NCBI RefSeq assembly: GCF_016907915.1
Contig: NZ_JAFBCW010000026.1
Location: 1-41,837 of the forward strand
Origin: Desulforadius tongensis
GTDB lineage: Bacteria; Bacillota; Desulfotomaculia; Desulfotomaculales; Desulfohalotomaculaceae
Direction of reading: 5' to 3'
Length of the DNA stretch: 41,837 nt
The position numbers were made by a program, and so were the translations under genes. Below the pieces are notes generated by a model, which worked only from the letters and a program-made list of their open reading frames with translations, had not been told where the DNA came from and searched no databases. Below are positions 6,991-14,489 of this stretch, one piece after another. How positions within the stretch are numbered: the first letter of the stretch is position 1; the number at the start of each line of letters is the position of its first letter.

Positions 6991-8553
6991 CTAATATTTA
7001 CTCAATACCCACCGCAGCGGCAGGATAGACACCAGCAGTATCAGCAGCGCACTGGGGGCTGCCAGTTCATAAAAACCCTCGCTGGCCTCAATCCAAATTC
7101 GTACCGCCAAAGTATCCAATCCCGCCGGCCTTAACAAAAGAGTAGCCGGCAGTTCTTTAATTGAACTGACAAATACCAAAGCCCCGCCGGCCAATACCCC
7201 CGGTTTTACTAAAGGTATTATCACCTGAATAATTACCTGCCAGGGCCGTTTGCCCAGGCTTAGCGCTGCTTCATCCAACCGGGGAGATATAAGACTCATT
7301 GCCGAATCCCCGGCCTGCATGGCCTGGGGTAAAAAACGCAAAATATACGCAGTAATTAACATAGCCGCCGTCCCATAAAGAAAAGGTATATATTTTATGT
7401 AAACAAATACCACCCCTAGGGCTACAATAACGCCGGGCAAAGCATAACCGGCATAGCTTATTTTATCCACTATTAAACTTAACCGGGATGGATATCTGGA
7501 TTTCAAATAAATTAATGGCAGTGAAAGCAGCATGCAAATTACCGCTGCCAGTGCGGATATGGAAAAACTATTCCACATATACCGGAAGAATTGAACATCC
7601 AGTACTCCTTTGGCAATTCCTATCCAACCCCAGTATGCAATTACCCCCAAAGGCAGTACTACAAAACTAAAAACTGCTAAATTGACCAAAACCAAAGCAG
7701 GCCATTTCCACCTGCCCAAACCATATATTTTGCCGGTACGATAATTTCTCTCCGTTTGGTAAAATTTCATTTTTTCTCTTGATTTACTTTCCAACCAGAG
7801 AAACACCAGCGTTATGGCTATTAATATAAAACTTAAGATAGCTGCCCCGGAACGATCAAAACTTCCCATTTGAAAGTAAATAGCTGCGGTAAAAGTGGGA
7901 TAACGCATCATTGCCACTGCACCAAAATCAGACAATATATACAGTGCCACTAAAATGCTTCCGGCACCAATGGCAGGTCGTAAAGCAGGCAGAATTACTT
8001 TTAAAAAAGTTTTTCCAGCGTTCAGACCGCAGCAGCGAGCTGCTTCTTCAAAATTTGTATTCATTCTTTTTAGGGCAGCACTGACAATTAAATACACATA
8101 CGGGTAGGTAAATCCAGTTAAAACAAATGCTGTGGGACCAAAGGTAAATAAATCGAACAGCGGGTTTCCCAACCAGTCATGCAGTAACCCCCTGGGGCCA
8201 AATATAATTATGTAACTGATTGCTCCCACATAGGGCGGAATAACCAGCGGTAAAGCCAAAACCCAACTCCAAAACCTTCTGCCAGGCAGATCGGTCCGGT
8301 TTACCAACCAGGCCAAAACCACCCCAATAATGCCGGCCATAAGGGTTACTGTCAATGTCATAGTCAAAGTACTCCACAACAATTCCGGCACCCTGGTATC
8401 TAACAGCCTCATCCAGCGCTCAATGCCACTCTGGGCGGCCCTAACAATTACATATAGGATGGGTATAAACATTGCCGCCCCTATGACTGAAGTGCCCAGG
8501 TACAACATTGGTGCAGCCTTTTTTCCAATCATGTCAGATGCAGGAAGGCCCAA
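6991..8553 (-). CDS. fbpB: Ferric iron ABC transporter, permease (fused two-domain)
   Basis: The protein forms the membrane channel of the iron importer. It is 520 aa with about 12 membrane helices and two copies of the permease domain, each with the EAA coupling loop (EEAARCCGLNAGKTFLKVILP near residue 185 and DEAALSLGKRPWQVIIQVIIP near 430). The duplicated form is typical of FbpB/SfuB. The start is uncertain. A TTG at 8553 has GGAAGG nine bases upstream, and an ATG at 8532 (MIGKKAAPML) lacks a clear site. Both lie inside or just beyond the hairpin 8540-8572, so translation may be damped relative to the binding protein. Confidence 0.9.
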   Translation of the reverse strand: MGLPASDMIGKKAAPMLYLGTSVIGAAMFIPILYVIVRAAQSGIERWMRLLDTRVPELLWSTLTMTLTVTLMAGIIGVVLAWLVNRTDLPGRRFWSWVLALPLVIPPYVGAISYIIIFGPRGLLHDWLGNPLFDLFTFGPTAFVLTGFTYPYVYLIVSAALKRMNTNFEEAARCCGLNAGKTFLKVILPALRPAIGAGSILVALYILSDFGAVAMMRYPTFTAAIYFQMGSFDRSGAAILSFILIAITLVFLWLESKSREKMKFYQTERNYRTGKIYGLGRWKWPALVLVNLAVFSFVVLPLGVIAYWGWIGIAKGVLDVQFFRYMWNSFSISALAAVICMLLSLPLIYLKSRYPSRLSLIVDKISYAGYALPGVIVALGVVFVYIKYIPFLYGTAAMLITAYILRFLPQAMQAGDSAMSLISPRLDEAALSLGKRPWQVIIQVIIPLVKPGVLAGGALVFVSSIKELPATLLLRPAGLDTLAVRIWIEASEGFYELAAPSALLILLVSILPLRWVLSKY

Positions 8554-8572
8554 TGTTTTTGGGCCTTCCTGC
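8540..8572 (-). promoter_or_regulatory. Intercistronic stem-loop between binding-protein and permease genes
   Basis: A 14-bp perfect stem (8540-8553 with 8559-8572) and a five-base loop lie 16 bases after the stop of the binding-protein gene. No T run follows on the minus strand. A processing or 3'-end-protecting hairpin that keeps binding-protein mRNA in excess is more likely than a full terminator. The stem includes the GGAAGG that would serve the permease TTG start. Confidence 0.65.
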
Positions 8573-8588
8573 CGCTCCTTTCTCTGTA

Positions 8589-9629
8589 TTATTTAATTTC
8601 AAGGGCCAAACCCGATTCTTCAATTAGTTGTTTAGCGTCGTTCCAAACAGGTCCAATTTCCTTCAGCGGCATATCCATTATTTTATATTCATTAATTTTC
8701 TTGGCCTCCGGTATTGCTTCAACATCCGGGTGTAAAGGCACTTCTTTACTGTTATAAGCAAACACTTTCATTTGTTCCGGCTGCAAAAGGAAATCAATAA
8801 ATTTCTTAGCATTATCCATATTGGGCCCACCTTTTATCAACGCTACCCCGGCCGCATTAACAAATACACCCATTCCATCCTGATCGGGATATATAACCCC
8901 TACATTGTTATCCTTATCTTCATACAGCTGCTGGTGGTAATAATAGTTGTTTACTAAACCAAACTTAAATTCCCCGGCACCAACTGCCTTCCTAATATCG
9001 GTATGTCCTTTTGTAATTGCACCGGCATTCTCTGCAATATCTGACAACCATTTTTTGGTTTTTTCATCGCCCCAAACAGCCCTTAGCGCGGCCACGTGAG
9101 CCACCATAGAACCGTTACCACCACGGGTAATGGCAAATTGTCCCTTCCATTTAGGATCAGCTATCTCTTCCAGTCTCTTTGGCATTTCTTCCTCAGTAAT
9201 TAAATCCTTGTTATACATCAAAACCCGGGAGCGAGCTGACAATCCCACCCACGAGCCGTCGTCAGCTCTGAACTTAGCATCAATTACCTCTAGGGCCTTT
9301 GAATCATTTGGCGCTAATGCCCCCTGGAGCCTTAAGTATTCCATAGCCCCTGTATCATTGGAGAAAAAGATGTCTGCCTGCGGGTTATTCATCTCTTCTA
9401 AAATTTTGTTTACCGAAGCCTCATCACCGGTCAGCAGCTTGACCTTAATTCCTGTTTCAGCCTCAAAGGCATCCAGTAATGGCTTAACAAACTTTTCTTT
9501 CCTGGCCGAGTAAACCACCAACTCACCGGCTTCTTTCGTTTTCCCCTGCAGCTGTTCACCGCATCCCACCGCAATGAGCAGCAGCATAGACATGACTAAA
9601 AATAAAATTAAACCCTTTGCTTTTTTCAT
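8589..9629 (-). CDS. fbpA: Ferric iron ABC transporter, substrate-binding lipoprotein
   Basis: The start is the ATG at 9629 (MKKAKGLILF), with AAGGGGGAT upstream. The frame remains open further upstream, but that part overlaps the promoter. A lipoprotein signal ends LLLIAVGC, with Cys23 as the lipid-bearing residue. The mature part is an FbpA/FutA-type bilobal iron-binding protein: ELVVYSARKEKFVKPLLDAF near the N terminus, FFSNDTGAMEYLRLQGAL, and a conserved Tyr pair (NNYYYHQQLY, about residues 215-224) that in this family ligates Fe3+. It binds ferric iron outside the membrane and delivers it to the permease encoded downstream. Expression should be iron-repressed through the two Fur boxes at 9659-9696. 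Confidence 0.92.
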   Translation of the reverse strand: MKKAKGLILFLVMSMLLLIAVGCGEQLQGKTKEAGELVVYSARKEKFVKPLLDAFEAETGIKVKLLTGDEASVNKILEEMNNPQADIFFSNDTGAMEYLRLQGALAPNDSKALEVIDAKFRADDGSWVGLSARSRVLMYNKDLITEEEMPKRLEEIADPKWKGQFAITRGGNGSMVAHVAALRAVWGDEKTKKWLSDIAENAGAITKGHTDIRKAVGAGEFKFGLVNNYYYHQQLYEDKDNNVGVIYPDQDGMGVFVNAAGVALIKGGPNMDNAKKFIDFLLQPEQMKVFAYNSKEVPLHPDVEAIPEAKKINEYKIMDMPLKEIGPVWNDAKQLIEESGLALEIK

Positions 9630-9658
9630 TTGTGCATCCCCCTTAGCTGTCATATAAT

Positions 9659-9701
9659 TGATAACTGTTATCAGTATAATGATAACGGTTATCATTGTCA
9701 A
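9659..9701 (-). promoter_or_regulatory. Consensus promoter with tandem Fur boxes
   Basis: On the minus strand the promoter is TTGACA (9701-9696), a 17-base spacer, then TATACT (9678-9673), all consensus-grade. A 9-1-9 inverted repeat, AATGATAACGGTTATCATT (9678-9696), fills the spacer exactly. A second 7-1-7 repeat, TGATAACTGTTATCA (9659-9673), sits just downstream, centred 21 bases from the first, two helical turns. Both match the Fur box and not the DtxR/IdeR site. Iron-loaded Fur bound here would block polymerase. Confidence 0.9.
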
Positions 9702-9899
9702 TGGGATGCCGTTTTAGCAGCTTAGTTCGCAAATAAACCGGTATGCATTTTAAAGCCAGAAGCCTTATTAACCCCGCCATAACAACGGAAATAATATCAA
9801 AATAAACTTTTTTACCTGCATATATCACTGAACGGATTAATTTAACCAGCACTTAAATTAAGAAACATTGAACTGCTTCTTATAACTTAACCATCCTAA

Positions 9900-9928
9900 T
9901 TGACCCCTGCAGGGGTTCATATTATGAT
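9900..9928 (+). promoter_or_regulatory. Sigma-A-type promoter for the DUF815 ATPase gene
   Basis: TTGACC (9900-9905), a 17-base spacer containing the palindrome CCCCTGCAGGGG, then TATGAT (9923-9928). The gene begins at 9976. The palindrome inside the spacer could be an operator, but no known site matches. The remaining stretch 9702-9899 holds nothing else I can support. Confidence 0.65.
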
Positions 9929-9975
9929 GAAAATACTAATATGGAAAGTAATAATTTTGGGAGTGACATGACACT

Positions 9976-11250
9976 ATGAACAGCAGCAGATTGAGCAGTG
10001 AAGTTAAAAAGCTCACTGTCTTTCGTCAATTACTGGAGGACAGCGTTATGCAGGCAATGCTTAACTTTTTAGATTCCGGCAGCAGCAATAAAGAAAGTGC
10101 CTATGGAGAGTTATATTATAAACTGACACTGGCCGCAGAAAAAAATTTTTTATTTGTAAAAAACGGCTGGCAAAATCATCTTTTAAATTTAATTTTATAT
10201 CACGATAACCCCTTTACCCGCCAGGCCGCCTTCGGCCGGCACATCAGCCCATCGCTGTACAGAGCAGCTGAACATGATCTGCAGATTTTACATCACTTGT
10301 TCCAATTGGATATAGCATCACCGGTACCTTGGGATGAAATGTTTACTGAAAATAATAAATCAGAACAAATTTTTAGTTTTACTAAAAAAATAATCCAATC
10401 CCTGGTTGCAGCCAAAAGCTGGGAAAATTGTGTTCACTCTTTAATAGACTACTACTCTGCAGCGGGAGCGGGCATATTCGGCCGTTATCATACTTTACGT
10501 TGGGATGGAGAACGGTGCAGCATTGTAGGAGTAAACAGCCCCGACCCGGTTAAACTTACAGACCTCATCGGCTACCAGCGTGAAAGACAAACGGTGCTGG
10601 ACAATACAGAAGCATTTTTATCCGGGAAAACAGCCAACAATGTTCTATTATACGGCGACCGCGGTACCGGTAAATCATCCACTGTAAAGGCATTGGCAAA
10701 TGCATACGGAGAAAAAGGCTTACGCCTAATAGAAATACCCAAACAATACCTGTCCGATTTCCCGGTCATTATTAATAAATTAAGTAATCGCGCCCAGTAT
10801 TTTATTTTGTTTGTTGATGATTTATCCTTTGAGGATTTCGAAGTGGAGTACAAAACTTTAAAGGCCGTACTAGAAGGCGGCGTAGAAGCCAGGCCCAAAA
10901 ATGTTCTGATATATGCCACCTCTAACCGGCGGCATTTGATTAGAGAAAGTTTTAGTGAACGTCAGCAGGATGATGTACACGCAGCAGACACCATGCAGGA
11001 AAAACTTTCTCTATCCGACCGCTTCGGCCTGGTGGTAACCTTTTCGGCCCCGGGTCAAAAACAATATTTGGAAATAGTGGAAGGATTGGCAAAACAGCGG
11101 GGGTTAAGAATTAAAAAAGAAGAACTGCACAGGCGGGCACTGCAATGGGCACTAAATCACAGCGGCCGTTCAGGCAGGACGGCAAGGCAGTTTATTGATT
11201 ATTTGACAGGCAGTGAATTTCATCGACTTAATCAGCATCAACAGCTTTAA
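9976..11250 (+). CDS. DUF815 family AAA+ ATPase
   Basis: The C-terminal half is a P-loop ATPase with Walker A GDRGTGKS (residues 227-234), Walker B FILFVDDL (276-283), a sensor-type ATSNRRHL and the DUF815 ending SGRSGRTARQFIDYL. The N-terminal 190 residues are helical. DUF815 proteins are related to DnaA/DnaC-like loaders, but their role is not established. GGGAGTG lies about a dozen bases before the ATG. A three-codon frame (ATGACACTATGA at 9968) overlaps the start, which might allow re-initiation. The gene stands alone, and its last 23 bases overlap the convergent gene at 11228. Confidence 0.88.
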   Translation: MNSSRLSSEVKKLTVFRQLLEDSVMQAMLNFLDSGSSNKESAYGELYYKLTLAAEKNFLFVKNGWQNHLLNLILYHDNPFTRQAAFGRHISPSLYRAAEHDLQILHHLFQLDIASPVPWDEMFTENNKSEQIFSFTKKIIQSLVAAKSWENCVHSLIDYYSAAGAGIFGRYHTLRWDGERCSIVGVNSPDPVKLTDLIGYQRERQTVLDNTEAFLSGKTANNVLLYGDRGTGKSSTVKALANAYGEKGLRLIEIPKQYLSDFPVIINKLSNRAQYFILFVDDLSFEDFEVEYKTLKAVLEGGVEARPKNVLIYATSNRRHLIRESFSERQQDDVHAADTMQEKLSLSDRFGLVVTFSAPGQKQYLEIVEGLAKQRGLRIKKEELHRRALQWALNHSGRSGRTARQFIDYLTGSEFHRLNQHQQL

Positions 11251-11806
11251 TCTTTTTTATCGTACCTTCCCATACAATATACGGCCGGTGATCTTCCTGT
11301 TCCCGTTCTTTGGAATCCATTTTCACCAGGTCATAAATTCGCTGATCTTTCAATAATTCCTGCCAGCACTGGGCCACTGCCTTTATAAAGTCCTTTCTTA
11401 ATGGTATTTTCTCTGTTATCAGCGGGCAGGAATAGGGTAATGGCAGTGTTTCGTAAATCAACAGCAGGGTATCATCTCCCAGCAGGTGAGGTGCAAGGGG
11501 AAATAAACGGCAGCTGAGCGGCCTTTTTTCCCTGGGGCAGGGTTTGGTACAGCGCACGAAATACACCGGGTAACTCCATGAAGGTGGGAATTCGTCTTCC
11601 ACCGGGTGACGCCGTTCCCACCGCAACCAATCTTCTTTCCCGGTAAACATCACTTCTTCCCCGGGAAAAAGGTACATCCCCAATGTGTTTTCTTTGTCCG
11701 GTTGACAGCATATGCTGCGGCACAAATTCCCGCAGTCACCCTGCAGCGGGGTAACATCACCAGTAAGGTTGTATAATTTCTTATAGTCCACAGTCTTTTT
11801 AGTCAT
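11228..11806 (-). CDS. Cys-rich putative metal-cluster protein (YkgJ-like), 192 aa
   Basis: The product is soluble and has Cys clusters GDCGNLCRSICC near residue 25, VRCTKPCPREKRPLSCRLFP near residue 100, and a later YSCP. This spacing resembles the YkgJ / zinc-or-iron-sulfur cluster-binding families of unknown function. No catalytic motif is visible. The gene follows the pseudouridine synthase gene by 21 bases. There is no clear ribosome site, and a TATAAT lies only 8 bases before the ATG, so either coupling to the upstream gene or a near-leaderless mRNA is possible. Its 3' end overlaps the DUF815 gene tail to tail. Confidence 0.7.
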   Translation of the reverse strand: MTKKTVDYKKLYNLTGDVTPLQGDCGNLCRSICCQPDKENTLGMYLFPGEEVMFTGKEDWLRWERRHPVEDEFPPSWSYPVYFVRCTKPCPREKRPLSCRLFPLAPHLLGDDTLLLIYETLPLPYSCPLITEKIPLRKDFIKAVAQCWQELLKDQRIYDLVKMDSKEREQEDHRPYIVWEGTIKKIKAVDAD

Positions 11807-11827
11807 GGTTTTATTATATCACAGCCA

Positions 11828-12706
11828 TCAATAATTAAGCAGGTTTTGTATATCCCGCGGCAGTGGCGATTGTAATGAAAGTAATGCACCAGTTACCGGG
11901 TGAGTTAAACTTACCCGGTAACAGTGCAGGGCCTGCCTGTTTATCCCCTCATTCAGTCCCCCGTAAAGGCTGTCCCCCAGCAGCGGATGTCCAATGTGGC
12001 TCATATGTACTCTTATTTGGTGGGTACGCCCCGTTTCTAACTGCAGCTTTACCACCGTGTTATTCCCACAATACTTCTCCACTTGATAGCGGGTTACCGC
12101 TTTTCTTCCACCGCAGTCCACCGTGTGTTTTATTTTACTGTCCCGGCAGCGTGCAATGGGCAGGGCAATTACAGCCTGCAGCTGCTTTAACATGCCGTGC
12201 ACCACCGCCAAATACTCCCGTTGAAAATCAATGCTGTGCAGCTGCTGTGACAGGCGGAACCCGGCATAAGGATGCTTTGCTATCACCACCAGGCCGGAGG
12301 TGTTCCGGTCTAAACGTGATACCGGGTGAAAAGTTCCTTCAATATTGTTTTTACGGTAATGGTGCAGCACTGCATTGGCCAGCGTATTGTAGGGTTCGTG
12401 CTTTAACGGGTGTACCAGCATATGCGGGGGCTTATTCACCACCAGCAGGTGCCGGTCTTCGTAAATAATGTCCATGGGTATGGGCTGGGGTTCGATACCG
12501 GTATTTGGGGTTAATTGAATGTCAATACTTAATATGTCTCCTTCTTTCAGCCGCTGTTTCAGGTAAACGGGCCGGCCGTTTAAACATACACCGGAGCATC
12601 TCTTTAACCGGCGTATCATAGTCTGAGAAAAACCCAGTTTTTTGCGCAGCAGTTTTTCTGCACTGTACCCTGATTGATCCTCGGTAACCCTGTGGGTTAT
12701 TTTCAA
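11828..12706 (-). CDS. RluA-family RNA pseudouridine synthase
   Basis: The enzyme isomerises specific uridines of rRNA or tRNA to pseudouridine. The catalytic motif HPVSRLDRNTSGLVVIAKH contains the essential Asp. An S4-like RNA-binding region precedes it (KKLGFSQTMIRRLKRCSGVCLNG), and the C-terminal LETGRTHQIRVHMSHIGHPLLGD is also diagnostic. Length fits RluD/YhcT-like members, but the target site cannot be assigned. I prefer the TTG at 12706 (MKITHRV), with GAGGTG six bases upstream. The GTG three codons earlier is part of that site. Confidence 0.9.
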   Translation of the reverse strand: MKITHRVTEDQSGYSAEKLLRKKLGFSQTMIRRLKRCSGVCLNGRPVYLKQRLKEGDILSIDIQLTPNTGIEPQPIPMDIIYEDRHLLVVNKPPHMLVHPLKHEPYNTLANAVLHHYRKNNIEGTFHPVSRLDRNTSGLVVIAKHPYAGFRLSQQLHSIDFQREYLAVVHGMLKQLQAVIALPIARCRDSKIKHTVDCGGRKAVTRYQVEKYCGNNTVVKLQLETGRTHQIRVHMSHIGHPLLGDSLYGGLNEGINRQALHCYRVSLTHPVTGALLSLQSPLPRDIQNLLNY

Positions 12707-12759
12707 AATTTTCACCTCGAAAAATAATTATAACTTATAATTGTCAATACATAACAAAA

Positions 12760-12786
12760 AAGACCAGGCTTTCCTACCCTGGTCTT
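12760..12786 (-). terminator. Terminator of the Asp-Gly tRNA operon
   Basis: Nine-bp stem AAGACCAGG/CCTGGTCTT (12760-12768 with 12778-12786), followed on the minus strand by six T, directly after tRNA-Gly. Confidence 0.85.
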
Positions 12787-12788
12787 AC

Positions 12789-12863
12789 TGGAGCGGAAGA
12801 CGGGATTCGAACCCGCGGCCCTCGCCTTGGCAAGGCGATGCTCTACCACTGAGCTACTTCCGC
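12789..12863 (-). tRNA. tRNA-Gly (GCC)
   Basis: A 75-nt cloverleaf including encoded CCA. Acceptor GCGGAAG pairs with CTTCCGC, the anticodon loop is TTGCCAA, and the T loop is TTCGAAT. It is identical to the copies at 12997 and 22879. Confidence 0.97.
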
Positions 12864-12867
12864 ACGG

Positions 12868-12943
12868 TGGCGGAGCTGACGGGACTTGAACCCGCGATCT
12901 CCGGCTTGACAGGCCGGCATGTTAACCACTACACCACAGCTCC
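12868..12943 (-). tRNA. tRNA-Asp (GTC)
   Basis: A 76-nt cloverleaf with encoded CCA. Acceptor GGAGCTG pairs with CAGCTCC, and the anticodon loop is CTGTCAA. Same as the copies at 13076 and 23044. Confidence 0.97.
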
Positions 12944-12996
12944 ACCTTCAAGTCAATTACCTTTTCATTTTACATTATCTTAACCAAAAAATCAAC

Positions 12997-13071
12997 TGGA
13001 GCGGAAGACGGGATTCGAACCCGCGGCCCTCGCCTTGGCAAGGCGATGCTCTACCACTGAGCTACTTCCGC
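12997..13071 (-). tRNA. tRNA-Gly (GCC), second copy
   Basis: Identical to the gene at 12789-12863, with anticodon GCC and encoded CCA. Confidence 0.97.
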
Positions 13072-13075
13072 ATGA

Positions 13076-13151
13076 TGGCGGAGCTGACGGGACTTGAACC
13101 CGCGATCTCCGGCTTGACAGGCCGGCATGTTAACCACTACACCACAGCTCC
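13076..13151 (-). tRNA. tRNA-Asp (GTC), second copy
   Basis: Identical to the gene at 12868-12943. It is the first gene transcribed from the promoter at 13192-13220. Confidence 0.97.
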
Positions 13152-13191
13152 ACATTGTTTAATCAGTTGTGCTGTTCCAGCGGCAACTATT

Positions 13192-13220
13192 AATTTACAC
13201 TATTTAGAACTAAAAGTCAA
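13192..13220 (-). promoter_or_regulatory. Promoter of the tRNA Asp-Gly-Asp-Gly operon
   Basis: On the minus strand: TTGACT (13220-13215), a 17-base spacer, TAAATT (13197-13192), about 40 bases before the first tRNA. Confidence 0.7.
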
Positions 13221-13298
13221 CAGTTTTTTTAACACATTAATAATTTTTTTCTTAGTTCTCCGGATAAAACCCGGGAAATATTAATCTGCATTCACCGG

Positions 13299-13329
13299 GT
13301 AAGGCCACAGCAGTTCGCTGTGGCCTTAC
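13299..13329 (-). terminator. Stem-loop after hslO, probable terminator
   Basis: Thirteen-bp perfect stem (13299-13311 with 13317-13329, loop AGTTC), 30 bases past the hslO stop codon. No T run follows on either strand, so it may act in 3'-end protection instead. Confidence 0.5.
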
Positions 13330-13358
13330 CCCTATCACAAAACCGTTCCTGTTTTTGC

Positions 13359-14234
13359 TTACTTTTCAGCCTCGGCCAATATCTTTTGCAAGTCACTTTT
13401 ACTGAAATGGTACTTTTGAGCACAAAAATGGCACTGCAGTTCTGCCTCTCCCTGTTCTTCTATCATGCTGGTAAGTTCTTCCCTGCCCATGCTGATTAAA
13501 ACCCTTTCCAACCTTTCCCGGCTGCAGCTGCAGGAAAATTGCACCGGGGATTTATCCAGCACCTTAACCGAAAGTTCTTTAGTCAGCATGTCAACCATAT
13601 CCTCCGGTGTGGCACCCCGGTCAACAAGACTGCTCACGGGGGGCATTGATGCTAAGCCCTGTTCTAATTTCTGCAGCACATCTTCCCCTGCCCCGGGCAT
13701 AAGCTGCAGTATTAATCCTCCCGCCGCCCGTACACTGTTATCTGTTTCCACCAGCACACCCAGTGACACAGCCGACGGGGTCTGTTCAGACTTTAATAAA
13801 TAGGCGGCCAAGTCTTCTCCTATTTCTCCCGATACCAGCTGCACCGTTCCGGTGAAGGGCTCTTTAAGGCCCAAATCTCTGCTGATAGACAGCGTTCCCT
13901 TACCAACGGCAGCCCCCACTGCCAGTTTCCCCTTTACACTGGGCAGGTGTACCTGGGGATTCTGTACATAACCCCGCACATTGCCACGGGCATCAGCTGT
14001 AACCACTATGGCCCCCAGCGGCCCATCCCCCAGTACCCTGATGGTTATTAGGTCTTCCCCTTTCATGTTGGCCCCCAGCAGCAGCGCGGCGGTCATTGTA
14101 CGTCCCAGGGCAGAGGTGGCAATGGGCCAGGTGTTATGACGCCGGCGGGCCTCTTCAACTAAATTAGTGGAAACACAGGCATAGACTCTAAATTGCTCGT
14201 CACTGCCCACAGCTTTTATCAAATAATCCTGCAT
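13359..14234 (-). CDS. hslO: Redox-regulated chaperone Hsp33
   Basis: Hsp33 is a cytosolic holdase switched on by oxidative unfolding. The 291-aa product has the N-terminal chaperone domain and, near the C terminus, the four zinc cysteines as CSCS and CHFC, whose oxidation releases zinc and activates the protein. Segments such as ATSALGRTMTAALLLG and GDGPLGAIVVTAD fit the family. I place the start at the ATG at 14234 (MQDYLIKAVG), with AAAGGA ten bases upstream. A GTG three codons earlier abuts that site. It is a single-gene unit. Confidence 0.95.
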   Translation of the reverse strand: MQDYLIKAVGSDEQFRVYACVSTNLVEEARRRHNTWPIATSALGRTMTAALLLGANMKGEDLITIRVLGDGPLGAIVVTADARGNVRGYVQNPQVHLPSVKGKLAVGAAVGKGTLSISRDLGLKEPFTGTVQLVSGEIGEDLAAYLLKSEQTPSAVSLGVLVETDNSVRAAGGLILQLMPGAGEDVLQKLEQGLASMPPVSSLVDRGATPEDMVDMLTKELSVKVLDKSPVQFSCSCSRERLERVLISMGREELTSMIEEQGEAELQCHFCAQKYHFSKSDLQKILAEAEK

Positions 14235-14287
14235 AATTCTCACATCCTTTCCGCTACATTATACCACTGGTGTAAAAAAATAAAAAA

Positions 14288-14316
14288 GCCAAGGCAGCTT
14301 TGTGTTCTGCCTTGGC
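14288..14316 (-). terminator. Terminator of the tryptophanase/transporter/small-ORF unit
   Basis: Ten-bp stem GCCAAGGCAG/CTGCCTTGGC (14288-14297 with 14307-14316), followed on the minus strand by TTTTTTA. It lies nine bases after the stop of the 44-aa gene. Confidence 0.9.
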
Positions 14317-14325
14317 CTGTGTTGT

Positions 14326-14460
14326 TCAGGGGATTGAACCGCAGGACATTGCCGGGGATGTATGTCTAAGGTTTTCGGTTTTTCGATTGTACTTTTCTCC
14401 CATCAGCTCAACCGTCTTTCCCTGCCCCAAAGCTTTATTATCTTGCGTTCTTTTAGCCAT
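14326..14460 (-). CDS. Small hypothetical protein, 44 aa
   Basis: The gene begins with an excellent ribosome site (GAGGAGGAATT) and ATG, reads MAKRTQDNKALGQGKTVELM and ends at a TGA followed at once by a strong terminator. It is hydrophilic and basic, with no membrane segment, one Cys near the end and an extended N terminus. Size and composition recall tiny spore or nucleic-acid-associated proteins of Firmicutes, but I cannot name a family. It lies 29 bases after the transporter stop, so it is probably the last gene of that transcript. The ribosome site and terminator make it a real gene in my view. Confidence 0.65.
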   Translation of the reverse strand: MAKRTQDNKALGQGKTVELMGEKYNRKTENLRHTSPAMSCGSIP

Positions 14461-14489
14461 TTTAATTCCTCCTCAATGATTTTATATTT

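Larger units (their letters stand above)
12789..13151 (-). repeat. Tandem duplication of a tRNA-Asp/tRNA-Gly pair
   Basis: The Gly-Asp block 12789-12943 recurs at 12997-13151 (offset 208 bases), with identical tRNA genes and only the four-base linker changed. The same two genes appear again at 22879-23119 with tRNA-Phe between them. Confidence 0.9.

Noticed and set aside
9643-9852. A 69-codon minus-strand frame upstream of the iron-binding protein gene
   Set aside because: It overlaps the consensus promoter and both Fur boxes, has no ribosome site and its product resembles no protein.
12741-13284. Plus-strand frames of 80 and 121 codons giving WSGRRDSNPRPSPWQGDALPL-type peptides
   Set aside because: These are translations of the antisense of tRNA-Gly and tRNA-Asp genes, a common false annotation. 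The same applies to the frames at 22878-23147.
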